64,000 nucleotides of DNA from Platanthera guangdongensis (taxonomy: Eukaryota > Streptophyta > Magnoliopsida > Asparagales > Orchidaceae). Shown here piece by piece: positions 1 to 9,340 of this stretch. Numbering within the stretch: position 1 is the stretch's first letter; every line of letters begins with the position of its first letter. Below the pieces are notes generated by a model. The model was not told the DNA's origin, made no database searches, and saw only the letters and a program-made list of their open reading frames with translations. Made by a program: the position numbers and the translations under genes. The stretch lies in NCBI GenBank assembly GCA_039583875.1, contig CM077161.1, positions 63,617,885 through 63,681,884 on the forward strand. Direction: 5' to 3'.

Positions 1-157
1 GAGTCCGCCGAGACCGCGAGGTCGCCGAGGTCGCCGAGACCGCTGAGCTCGCCCGAGCTATGCTGGAATTCGCCGAATAGACACGGAGTCCGCCGAAGCC
101 GCGAGGCCGCGCGGACACACCGTTATTCTCCTCCTGCTGAACCTGAACTGAGGAACA
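1..157 (-). mobile_element. GC-rich LTR-element fragment X, left part
   Basis: GC-rich sequence with recurrent GTCCGC and GCCGAGACCGC motifs and no credible reading frame. It is interrupted at 157 by SirA and resumes at 9341 with the same composition. The minus orientation is inferred from a TATA-like site in the right part. The left end lies outside the window, so the family is not certain; a Tat-like or non-autonomous gypsy LTR is my best guess. Confidence 0.5.
153..157. repeat. Target site duplication of SirA, left copy (GAACA)
   Basis: GAACA immediately precedes the TG of the SirA 5' LTR and recurs at 9336-9340 directly after the CA of the 3' LTR. A matched 5-bp pair shows that SirA is one complete insertion. 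Confidence 0.93.
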
Positions 158-489
158 TGTTGGGTATTGTATCCACAACGTACCTGATTTGAAGAAGCCC
201 CTGAACAAGCTAAGGTAAATCGGCAATGTTTTTGACAAATTATTTCAAGTTGTGCTTGCAGTTATTCCACGCTAAGTGCACACCAATGTCAGGGTGCAGT
301 AGGTCAATATACACGGGTCTGCACGACGTAATCCCTCGTTGAGCAGATCAGTGTGTTGGCCTACGTGTACTCTCTCTATTGGAGTGCACTTACTTTCAAG
401 TACATGGCTGTAATCTTGCAAGAGCAGACAAGGAGCAAGGATGGGTCAAGGAGCTCATCATGGGTGGAAAGACGAAAATTCGTCTAAGT

Positions 490-835
490 GAAAATCGACG
501 AGAATCGCCAAGTGATTCTCGCCGATTCGGCGAGAATCACAAGTGATTCTCGTCGAATCGTCACGAATCAGTGGCTGATTCTCGCCGACTCGATCCAACT
601 ACACTTCAAAGCAAGCAACTCTGATTCTAAGTAAGAATCGACGAGAATCACCAAGTGATTCTCGCCGAATCGTCGAGAATCACTGGCTGATTCTCGCCGT
701 CTCGACCCGGGCTGAATCAGTGCGTGCAACCAAGTCAACTTCGACGAGAATCATCCTTGATTCTCGCCGAATCGTCGAGAATCACCTTTGATTCTCGACG
801 ATTCGACGAGACTCACTTTTGATTCTCGCCGATTT
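490..835. repeat. SirA U3 palindrome array
   Basis: Repeats of about 30 bp built around GATTCTCG...CGAGAATC inverted repeats (for example CGCCGAATCGTCGAGAATC), separated by short unique spacers. The array lies just upstream of the TATA box. The copy in the 3' LTR is one repeat (31 bp) shorter. Palindromic, CpG-rich U3 arrays are known from maize Sireviruses. Confidence 0.85.
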
Positions 836-953
836 TTACTTGGGCATTTTTCTGGAACTTCCTGAACCGGATTCTGCCGCTGACAATGTTCTGGACCGGG
901 ACTTAGGGATTCTTCTTGTGGGTCCCACAACGGTCATTTTGAAAGCGTCTACA

Positions 954-964
954 GTATATATATA
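954..964 (+). promoter_or_regulatory. SirA LTR TATA box
   Basis: AGTATATATATACGGG lies between the palindrome array and the hairpin string, the expected place for the U3/R promoter. The same site is at about 8470-8480 in the 3' LTR. Confidence 0.7.
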
Positions 965-1490
965 CGGGTATTTTGAACGGAATACGATACACAGAAAGAA
1001 GCCGAGCGAAAACCTTGACCTAAAATCGCGATCTCCACTCCGCCGCCGCCGTCGCGCTCGAGCTAGTTGGTCGCCGCCTTTGATCGAGATTTCTTCGTGA
1101 TCTTCCGGCGACAGAAGCTTAGCCAAGCTTAGAGTCTCACGTGTCTATCCAGAGATCCCTTGTCTCTCGATTTGTTGATCGGGAAAAACTTCCCCGTCCG
1201 AATCGATCGAGACGCCCGATCCTCGTGTGACCGTTGGTAGACCTAGCTTGCTTCGCTACGAAGTTTGGATCTCCAAAGAACAGCAGCCACACATCGTTGT
1301 TGCCGCCGATCCCGTGAACCTAGCCGCCGTCCATCTTACCGCAACCGGTTCCGGGGAGATTCTCTCCAAGAGAGACCAAGGTTGTGGACTCTTTGTAGAC
1401 TTCAAGATCACGTCGTCAACGAAGAGGGACACCGTAGTGTCCACACGTAGTTTGTATTTCTTGTACATTCTATTTTACTTTTGTTGTAAA

Positions 1491-1600
1491 GGAACGTTAG
1501 TTCCTAGTTGTAAGGGTTGGGTGCAACCCGGTTTGTGGGAGTGTTGACTCCTACGTGTGGAAGGTTTCCTTCCGATAGTGCAAGGATTGGATTTCAATCC
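1491..1600 (+). other. SirA R/U5 hairpin string
   Basis: Five successive short inverted repeats: 1491-1504 (GGAAC/GTTCC), 1514-1529 (GGGTTG/CAACCC), 1538-1551 (GGAGT/ACTCC), 1559-1573 (GGAAGG/CCTTCC) and 1584-1600 (GGATTG/CAATCC). Their starts are 21-25 nt apart. Linkers are related (TTGTAA, GTTTGTG, CGTGT, AGTGCAA). The same string is at 9008-9117 in the 3' LTR. Stem sequences differ but pairing is kept, which suggests structured RNA in the leader. Confidence 0.8.
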
Positions 1601-1653
1601 TGTTGGTGAAGAGACCGAGTCGTCCCTTGTTGGGAGATAGGTCGAAGGGGGAA

Positions 1654-1682
1654 AGTGGATGTACCCAAGTCGGGGAACCACT
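1654..1682 (+). other. Conserved U5 stem-loop AGTGG...CCACT
   Basis: AGTGGATGTACCCAA followed by GGGGAACCACTATAAAT forms a 5-bp outer stem with an inner CCC/GGG pairing. The same element is in SirB (23982-24011), SirD (56300-56328) and SirC (around 40388, minus strand). Confidence 0.65.
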
Positions 1683-1819
1683 ATAAATAGCTTGTGTATT
1701 CTGTGTGTTGTGTTGTTTATTTTTATTGTGCTGGTACAATCTTAAATTCCGCAAAAACGCTGCACGTCACCTATTCCCCCCCATAGGTGAACATAGTTGA
1801 CACTAGGTGGACTTTCAAG

Positions 1820-1830
1820 TGGTATCAGAG
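1820..1830 (+). other. SirA primer binding site (initiator tRNA-Met)
   Basis: TGGTATCAGAG, complementary to the 3' end of plant initiator tRNA-Met, two bases after the LTR end. This is the usual primer of plant Ty1/copia elements. Confidence 0.9.
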
Positions 1831-1907
1831 GGAGGTTGCTCATCAAAAAGGTTAACACCTTGAGTTGAATCCTGCCGCTAGTGTCAAGAAGAAGGCAAAC
1901 ATCTACT

Positions 1908-4190
1908 ATGGACAGGGTCAAGTTTTCAGGCAAGATCCCAGTGTGCACCAGGCTCAACTTTCCTATCTGGAAGGAAAGGATCAGATTCTACATGGAAGCA
2001 GTTGATCCCCGACTCTTCATGATCGTGGAGGAGGGACCTTATGTCCCCACTAAGGTCTCCACCATTGATCCTACCCAGAAAGTGCCGAAGAAACTTTCTG
2101 AAATGGACAAGGACGAGATGGTGCTCGTGGGACTTGACAAGAAGGCGCGGAACATTCTGGTCAGTGCGGTTGATGACTCAATGATGCAGAACTTCTGCAA
2201 CTGCAGGACAGCACAGGAGATCTGGCATTGCCTGATCATCCTAATGGAGGGCACTGATGAAGTGAGAGATGATCGGAGATCTCTCCTGAACCAGAAATAT
2301 GAGGCTTTCAGACAAGGGCCTAAGGAAAAGATCGGAGTCACATACGAGAACTTCCTCAAGATTGTCAACGCCCTCAAAGGATACAGAAGAGTGTTCACTA
2401 ATGGTGAACTCAATGATAAATTCCTTAGGTCCCTTACTAAGGAATGGGACACAAAGATCTGCGCCATCCGAGAGTTTGGCCGACTAGCTGAAACAGACCC
2501 TCAAATTCTGTTTGGAAAGCTAATGTCCTATGAGCTTCAACTGAATACCAGGAAAGCAGAAGAAGAAGCAGAGAAGGCTGCAGCCAAAGAAAAGACTGTG
2601 GCTCTAAAAGCCAGTCACTCCAGAAAAGGCAAGGGTGCGGTTTTATACCGTGCCAGGAATAAGGATGAAGAGGAGGACTCCGAGCCATGCTCCTCCAGCT
2701 CAGAGCTGTCGGAGGAGGATTTCTCCCTCATCACCCGAGAGTTCAAGAAGTTCCTCAAGATGAGGAATCAAAGAAAGAAAGACGGCTCCTCCTCCAGGCA
2801 TCAGAAGAAAAATTATTCTTCTGACAGGTATGCTTCTAAACCGAACAAACATCGCTCTTCTGATATTATTTGCTTTGGATGCAATAAGCCAGGACACGTC
2901 GTGGCCGACTGCGATCAAGGCAAGAGAGAAAAAGGGAAAGGAGAGGAGCACAAATCCTCTAGAGATAAGAAGAAAGAGCGGAGCTACATCGCCAGAAGGC
3001 CAAAGACACTGAGTGAGTCTGATTCCTCAGACTCCAGTGATGATGAGGAAGCCTACTTCGGGCTGGTGGGTCGCTCCGACTCAGAAGGAGAATGTCCCCC
3101 ATTTACTGGGAAGGTAAAAGCGCACACCCCTCTCTCCGACTCTGACTCTGATCCTGAGTCTCAGGATGATGAACCTGAGGATAGCCTTTCGGCCCGTGAG
3201 GCTGAGCTTCTCGAGAAGTATGAGCTTCTGCTCAACACTTTCGAGGAGTGCCGTAAGAGATTGAAGGCTGAGAAAAAGGAAGTAAAATTCCTTAAGGGTG
3301 AGTGTGTTTCCCTAAGGGAAGAGGTCACCAGTTTGATTTCTCTCCGACAGGAGCACCTTGACCTGACTTCAAAGCACTCAGAGTCTCTTAAGCTCCTTGA
3401 TCTTAAGCAGGAGGAAGTCGACAAGTTGGAAGAACAACTTGCGGCAGAAAGGAAGATCGTCAAGAGCTTCTCTATGCCAAAAACTGTTCTTCCAGTAGTT
3501 GATACCTTCTCATCTCAGGCCAAAGGAGCTGGCTTGGGGCATGTAGGGGTATCTGGTTCCTCATCCAGGAGAAACAGGAACCAGAGGAAGAATAAGGCCG
3601 CCAAGAAGGCCTCTGCTGATGAAAAGGGAAAGGCTCCGCTTAGTCCTGTTGCGTTCAGAATGCCTGGCTTTCCTTGCAACCAACATGATTTTGAATCAAC
3701 ATTTGGCCATCATTTCCGGCCCTCGGTTGCAAAGCCAAAGAGTCGATATGACGGTTGGACCTTTCCTCGGAACTTCGGTGAGAGTGCCTTCAAGGCACCT
3801 TATGAGGAAATCCACATGGGAAATTATGGTCAATTCTCTAGCGGCCATAATGGAAAGCAGGCACCAAAAGCCAAGCCTGTTATACAGAAGGTGAAGAAGT
3901 CTTGTGACTGCAATCACTGTGAGGCCCCCACCTCCAGATCCAAAGCCCCGGCTGTACCCACCGTTCCCAGGGTAAGGCAGGAGCCTAGGAAGAGGTACAA
4001 CAGATTTGACTGTTGGTGCTGTGGCAAAGTCGGTCACTTTGCCGTGGATTGTTGGTTTAATCCAAGGTATCACGAGACTCCCTATGTTAGCAATGCGAGG
4101 CCGACCACTCGTAGGGTTAACCAACCGAGGGGGAGTATGCTAACCAGGAATCTAGGACCCAAGTTCGATTGGGTTCCTAAGGGAAATTAA
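1908..4190 (+). CDS. SirA Gag polyprotein, apparently intact
   Basis: A 760-residue capsid/nucleocapsid protein, open from ATG to TAA. I chose ATG 1908 (MDRVKFSG) as the first in-frame ATG after the primer site; the frame is open upstream but has no ATG there. The N-terminal third resembles plant copia Gag/UBN2-like domains (PIWKERIRFYMEA around residues 23-35). Zinc knuckle 1 is C322-x2-C325-x4-H330-x4-C335; knuckle 2 is C702-x2-C705-x4-H710-x4-C715. Between them lie Ser/Asp/Glu-rich runs and a Glu/Lys/Leu-rich predicted coiled coil (about residues 425-525). Length and layout fit Sirevirus Gag. It should form the particle and bind genomic RNA. The stop follows a WVPKGN sequence shared with SirB. 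Confidence 0.9.
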   Translation: MDRVKFSGKIPVCTRLNFPIWKERIRFYMEAVDPRLFMIVEEGPYVPTKVSTIDPTQKVPKKLSEMDKDEMVLVGLDKKARNILVSAVDDSMMQNFCNCRTAQEIWHCLIILMEGTDEVRDDRRSLLNQKYEAFRQGPKEKIGVTYENFLKIVNALKGYRRVFTNGELNDKFLRSLTKEWDTKICAIREFGRLAETDPQILFGKLMSYELQLNTRKAEEEAEKAAAKEKTVALKASHSRKGKGAVLYRARNKDEEEDSEPCSSSSELSEEDFSLITREFKKFLKMRNQRKKDGSSSRHQKKNYSSDRYASKPNKHRSSDIICFGCNKPGHVVADCDQGKREKGKGEEHKSSRDKKKERSYIARRPKTLSESDSSDSSDDEEAYFGLVGRSDSEGECPPFTGKVKAHTPLSDSDSDPESQDDEPEDSLSAREAELLEKYELLLNTFEECRKRLKAEKKEVKFLKGECVSLREEVTSLISLRQEHLDLTSKHSESLKLLDLKQEEVDKLEEQLAAERKIVKSFSMPKTVLPVVDTFSSQAKGAGLGHVGVSGSSSRRNRNQRKNKAAKKASADEKGKAPLSPVAFRMPGFPCNQHDFESTFGHHFRPSVAKPKSRYDGWTFPRNFGESAFKAPYEEIHMGNYGQFSSGHNGKQAPKAKPVIQKVKKSCDCNHCEAPTSRSKAPAVPTVPRVRQEPRKRYNRFDCWCCGKVGHFAVDCWFNPRYHETPYVSNARPTTRRVNQPRGSMLTRNLGPKFDWVPKGN

Positions 4191-4210
4191 TTTTGTTTTG
4201 CAGGAATGTC
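4188..4210 (+). promoter_or_regulatory. SirA gag-pol junction with acceptor-like TTTTGCAG
   Basis: The gag TAA is followed by TTTTGTTTTGCAG, then pol in a different frame (+1 relative to gag). The pyrimidine run plus CAG looks like a 3' splice site. The same TGCAG occurs at this point in SirB, SirC and SirE although the gag/pol frame relation differs. Use as a splice acceptor is inference. Confidence 0.5.
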
Positions 4211-7200
4211 CAAAGGCCACCAAAACGCCAATCTGGTACTTGGACAGTGGATGCTCCCGGCACATGACCGGGACAAGAAGCCTGCTGCGTGATTTCACTC
4301 CAGTCGAGAATGGACCCAAAGTCATCTTTGGAGGGTCAGATCGAGGAGTCACCAGAGGTTACGGTATGATTTCCAACGGTATAATCTCTATCACCGACGT
4401 GGCTTATGTTGAAGGGTTAAACCATAGCCTGATCAGTGTAAGTCAGTTATGTGATAAAGGTTATGCCGTTAAGTTCTGCAAGGATAAATGTCTGATAATT
4501 TCACGTACCTCTTCTGAGACGGTATTATCAGACATTAGGAGCAGAAATATCTTCTGCTTAGATTTTCTCAGTTTAGATTCATCTACCCCCGTATGCCTTG
4601 TGGCAACAGGCAGTGCATCTCTTTGTGAACAATGGCACAAGAGATTGGCACATATTAATTTCAAGACAATTAGTATGCTGTTTTCTAAAAGCTTAGTAAG
4701 GGATGCTCCCAGTATCAAGTGCATCAAAGATAGCCCCTGTCCTGCATGCCAGATGGGCAAACAGACTCGGGCTACATTTACGAGCATTGCAGACAAAGAC
4801 TCTTCTCGATGTCTTTACCTTTTACATATGGACTTGTTTGGTCCAATGCAAGTTCATAGCTTGGGAGGCAAGTCCTATACGCTAGTGATAGTTGATGATC
4901 ATTCACGGTTTACATGGGTGTTCTTCTTAAAACGAAAGTCAGATACGTTTGACATCTTCACTAGCTTTGTCAAGCAGGACGAATTTAACTGCTCAGTGGT
5001 CAAAATCAGAAGTGACCATGGAACAGAATTCAAATCTGGTGCTATGACAAAGTTTTGTGAAGAACAAGGTATCTTTCATGAGTTTTTCTCCCCGCGCACT
5101 CCTCAGCAAAATGGAGTTGCGGAGAGGAGAAATAGAACTCTCATTGAAGCCTGCACGACAATGTTGAAAGACTCTTCTCTCCCAGAATACTTCTGGGCAA
5201 AGGCCGTCAATACAGCTTGTCATGTACAAAACTGAGCACTGATCAACAAGCATCATCGTAAGATGCCTTACGAGCTACTGAAAGGCAGGAAACCAACCAT
5301 GTCCTACTTGAGGATCTTTGGTTGCAGATGCTATGTACTGAATAATGGGAAGTACCCGCGCACTAAATTTGGTGAAAAATGCTTCGAAGGCATCTTCATG
5401 AGCTATAGTTCCCACAGTCGGGCATATAGGGTCTTCAATAAGAAAACCCTAGTGGTAGAAGAATCAATAAATGTTGTATTTGATGAAGGAAGTTTGCTTA
5501 ACAGCAATTCTTCCAGTGGTATTCTTGAAGATGCAGGTGCACGACTTGAACAGCTAAGTCTCGATGAGACCACTAAAGATGACACTCCTAAGTACGTCAA
5601 AGTTTCCACCTCCACGTCATCGGGGAATGATGAAGATCAAAATGGAACAAATCTCTTAGAAGAAGGAGAAGCCCAAGCAGTAGTTGAAGCTCCAGACGCC
5701 AGACTTCTAGAGCTCCGGCACGTGAGGGATCATCCTAGAGATCAGATCATCAGAGATCCTCGTGTCGGTGTCAGAACTCGAAGAGGTACAATTAACGAAG
5801 TTTTGCATCTTAGCTTCCTGTCACAGGTTGAGCCAAAGAAGTTTGACGAGGCGAACAAAGACGCGGCATGGATTTTGGCCATGCAAGATGAACTACATCA
5901 ATTCGAATGATGCAACGTGTGGACGCTTGTTCCCAGACCACACAAGTAGAATGTGATTGGCACCAAGTGGATCTTCAGAAACAAACTGGATGAACATGGT
6001 GTCATCGTCAAGAACAAGGCCAGGCTGGTGGCTCAAGGTTACAGACAGGAGGAGGGGATTGACTTCGACCAGACCTTCGCACCAGTAGCAAGGCTCGAGG
6101 CAATCAGATTGTTCCTGGCGTATGCTTCGCACAAAGGATTCATAGTCTATCAAATGGATGTGAAATCAGCATTCTTGAACGGAGACCTGAAAGAGGAAGT
6201 ATACGTCGCTCAACCCCCAGGTTTTGTCGATCCTACTTATCCCAATCATGTTTATTTTCTTAATAAAGCTTTATATAGGTTAAAATAAGCTCCACGAGCT
6301 TGGTATGAGACTTTATCTAGTTTTCTTCTTGAGAACAAGTTCTCTAGAGGTAAAATAGATAAGACATTGTTTCTCAGGGAAGTCAAAGGCAAGATTTTGC
6401 TGGTGCAAATCTATGTCGATGACATAATATTCGGCTCAACGGACAACAATCTTTGCAAAAAGTTTTCTAAACTTATGCATGGAACGTTTGAAATGAGCAG
6501 TATGGGAGAGCTCAAGTATTTCTTGGGACTTCAAGTGAAACAGTCTGAGGATGGAATCTTCATCTCTCTGACGAAGTTCACAAATGAACTCCTTAAGAAA
6601 TTCGGTATGGAGAGTGCAACCTCTATGAGGACTCCAATGGGATCCACTATGTCTCTGGATAAGGATGAGAAAGGTAAACCTTTCGATGAAACCAAATACA
6701 GAAGCATCATTGGATCCCTGCTCTACCTTACTGCCAGTAGACCGGATATCAAGTTCTCCACATGTGTCTGTGCCAGATATCAGGTGAACACTAAGGAATC
6801 TCACTATGTCGCTGCAAAGCGAATTCTAAGATACCTTAAAGGTACTCCCAATCTTGGCTTGTGGTACCCGAGAAACAATGATGTCGAGCTAATAGGCTTT
6901 TCAGATGCTGATTTTGCAGGGAGTAGAGATGACAGGAAAAGCACTTCCGGGACGTGTCAATTCCTCGGACGAAGGCTTATCTCTTGGAACAACAAGAAGC
7001 AGAATTGTGTAGCTACCTCCACTGCAAAGTCTGAGTACATCTCGGCTGGCAGTTGTTGCGCACAACTCCTATGGATCAGAAACCAGTTAGCCGACTACGA
7101 CCTTCAGTTCAAGGAAGTGTCGATGTACTGCGACTCCTCCAGTGCTATTGCGATTGCCAACAATCCGGTATCGCACAGCAGAACGAAGCATATTGAAGTG

Positions 7201-7359
7201 CGCTACCACTTCATTCGGGAGCACGTGGAGAACAAGTACATCTCTCTCTGTTATGTCCCCACGGACAAGCAGATTGCAAATATATTCATAAAGCCCTTAG
7301 ATGAAGCCAAGTTCAGTCTTTTCAAAACTAAATTGGGCATGCTCAATTATGAGGAATGA
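4198..7359 (+). pseudogene. SirA Pol (protease-integrase-RT-RNase H), four in-frame stops
   Basis: One continuous frame of copia-type Pol. Protease: WYLDSGCSRHMTG with the catalytic DSG at 4243-4251. Then the GAG-pre-integrase zinc region (C-x2-C in SPCPACQMGK), integrase core (LHMDLFGP, VDDHSRFTWVFF, SDHGTEF, RTPQQNGVAERRNRTL), RVT_2 reverse transcriptase with YVDD at 6412-6423, and RNase H (SDADFAG, AKSEYI, SSSAIAIANN). Stops: TGA 5233, TGA 5908, TAG 5947, TAA 6286. Comparison with SirB shows CGA-to-TGA and CAA-to-TAA type changes. There is no frameshift. The element can no longer make Pol itself, so its last move used an intact source copy or a helper. Confidence 0.93.
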
Positions 7360-7404
7360 AGACTACAGAAGCTCCAGGATCATGCATCTAGAGGGAGCCT
7401 CTAC

Positions 7405-7491
7405 AAGGTACTCAAGTTGAGCCCAGGCGCAAGAACTGAGGGGGAGCAAGGTACTCAAGTATGAGCACAGGTGCAAGAACTGAGGGGGAGC
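7405..7491 (+). repeat. SirA 3' leader direct repeat ending in GAGGGGGAG
   Basis: Two units of about 43 bp (7405-7447 and 7448-7491) share AAGGTACTCAAG...AAGAACTGAGGGGGAGC. Each ends in a purine tract resembling the true polypurine tract. The rest of 7360-7691 has no reading frame; this is where ORF3 sits in SirB. Confidence 0.75.
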
Positions 7492-7691
7492 AATGGGACA
7501 AATGCTACAGAACCCGATTTGCAGAAGCCGAAAAGGGGGAGATTACCCTCTCGGCTAAGCCTAAGGTGGCTCCAAGCTTGCTCCCAAGAAATTGGTATTG
7601 GTAATGAATAACTCACTCACCTCAATTTCAAGTTTATGATTTTCATTCCTATACGCTTTATTCACCTTAGCTTGTAGGGTTTAGGCTTCTT

Positions 7692-7706
7692 CAAATAGGG
7701 GGAGAT
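7692..7706 (+). other. SirA polypurine tract
   Basis: CAAATAGGGGGAGAT directly abuts the TG of the 3' LTR and would prime plus-strand DNA synthesis. SirB has the same 15 bases; SirC, SirD and SirE have close variants. Confidence 0.88.
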
Positions 7707-9335
7707 TGTTGGGTATTGTATCCACAACGTACCTGATTTGAAGAAGCCCCTGAACAAGCTAAGGTAAATAGGCAATGTTTTTGACAAATTATTTCAAGTT
7801 GTGCTTGCAGTTATTCCACGCTAAGTGCACACCAATGTCAGGGTGCAGTAGGTCAATATACACGGGTCTGCACGACGTAATCCCTCGTTGAGCAGATCAG
7901 TGTGTTGGCCTACGTGTACTCTCTCTATTGGAGTGCACTTACTTTCAAGTACATGGCTGTAATCTTGCAAGAGCAGACAAGGAGCAAGGATGGGTCAAGG
8001 AGCTCATCATGGGTGGAAAGACTAAAATTCGTCTAAGTGAAAATCAACGAGAATCGCCAAGTGATTCTCGCCGAATCGTCGAGAATCAGTGGCTGATTCT
8101 CGCCGACTCGATCCAACTACACTTCAAAGCAAGCAACTCTGATTCTAAGTAAGAATCGACGAGAATCACTAGTGATTCTCGCCGAATCGTCGAGAATCAC
8201 TGGCTGATTCTCGCCGTCTCGACCCGGGCTGAATCAGTGCGTGCAACCAAGTCAACTTCGACGAGAATCATCCTTGATTCTCGCCGAATCGTCGAGAATC
8301 ACCTTTGATTCTCGACGATTCGCCGAGACTCACTTTTGATTCTCGCCGATTTTTACTTGGGCATTTTTCTGGAACTTCCTGAACCGGATTCTGCCGCTGA
8401 CAATGTTCTGGACCGGGACTTAGGGATTCTTCTTGTGGGTCCCACAACGGTCATTTTGAAAGCGTCTACAGTATATATATACGGGTATTTTGAACGGAAT
8501 ACGATACACAGAAAGAAGCCGAGCGAAAACCTTGACCTAAAATCGCGATCTCCACTCCGCCGCCGCCGTCGCGCTCGAGCTAGTTGGTCGCTGCCTTTGA
8601 TCGAGATTTCTTCGTGATCTTCCGGCGACAGAAGCTTAGCCAAGCTTAGAGTCTCACGTGTCTATCCAGAGATCCCTTGTCTCTCGATTTGTTGATCGGG
8701 AAAAACTTCCCCGTCCGAATCGATCGAGACGCCCGATCCTCGTGTGACCGTTGGTAGACCTAGCTTGCTTCGCTACGAAGTTTGGATCTCCAAAGAACAG
8801 CAGCCACACATCGTTGTTGCCGCCGATCCCGTGAACCTAGCCGCCGTCCATCTTACCGCCGCCGGTTCCGGGGAGATTCTCTCCAAGTGAGACCAAGGTT
8901 GTGGACTCTTTGTAGACTTCAAGATCACGTCGTCAACGAAGAGGGACACCGTAGTGTCCACACGTAGTTTGTATTTCTTGTACATTCTATTTTACTTTTG
9001 TTGTAAAGGAACGTTGGTTCCTAGTTGTAAGGGTTAGGTGCAACCCGGTTTGTGGTAGTGTTGACTCCTACGTGTGGAAGGTTTCCTTTCGATAGTGCAA
9101 GGATTGGATTTCAATCCTGTTGGTGAAGAGACCGAGTCGTCCCTTGTTGGGAGATAGGTCGAAGGGGGAAAGTGGATGTACCCAAGTCGGGGAACCATTA
9201 TAAATAGCTTGTGTATTCTGTGTGCTGTGCTGTTTATTTTTATTGTGCAGGTACAATCTTAAATTCCGCAAAAATGCTGCACGTCACCTATTCCCCCCCC
9301 ATAGGTGAACATAGTTGACACTAGGTGGACTTTCA
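7707..9335 (+). repeat. SirA 3' LTR (1629 bp)
   Basis: Duplicate of 158-1817, starting TGTTGGGTATTG and ending CTTTCA. It contains the palindrome array (8042-8350, one 31-bp unit fewer), TATA (8470-8480), hairpin string (9008-9117) and stem-loop. The hairpin copies carry scattered point changes, for example in stems 3 and 4. Confidence 0.95.
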
Positions 9336-9340
9336 GAACA
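9336..9340. repeat. Target site duplication of SirA, right copy (GAACA)
   Basis: Matches 153-157; fragment X resumes at 9341. Confidence 0.93.

Larger units (their letters stand above)
158..1817 (+). repeat. SirA 5' LTR (1660 bp)
   Basis: Starts TGTTGGGTATTG and ends CTTTCA just before the primer site. Order of parts: U3 palindrome array (490-835), TATA box (954-964), R/U5 with hairpin string (1491-1600), conserved stem-loop (1654-1682), and a terminal CACCTATTC plus C-tract block near 1765-1795. Short frames inside it are also present in the 3' copy only because LTRs are duplicates. Confidence 0.95.
158..9335 (+). mobile_element. SirA: complete Sirevirus-like Ty1/copia retrotransposon
   Basis: A 9.2-kb element with two near-identical LTRs (158-1817 and 7707-9335), matched target duplication GAACA, a tRNA-iMet primer site, gag, pol in the copia order protease-integrase-RT-RNase H, and a polypurine tract abutting the 3' LTR. 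The long gag (760 aa) with coiled coil and two zinc knuckles, and the LTR ending in a C-tract plus CTTTCA, fit the Sirevirus lineage. By eye the LTRs differ at about 20 sites plus one 31-bp array deletion, roughly 99% identity, so the insertion is fairly recent. It is the innermost element of its nest. Gag is open; pol carries four in-frame stops. Unlike its relative SirB it has no ORF3 between pol and the 3' LTR. Confidence 0.95.

Noticed and set aside
819..1100. A 93-codon frame in SirA LTR, also present at 8336-8617
   Set aside because: Its apparent conservation is only because the two LTRs are duplicates; it overlaps the TATA box and has no family resemblance.
1820..1830. tRNA-Met-like sequence as a tRNA gene
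   Set aside because: Only the 3'-end complement is present; it is the retrotransposon primer site.
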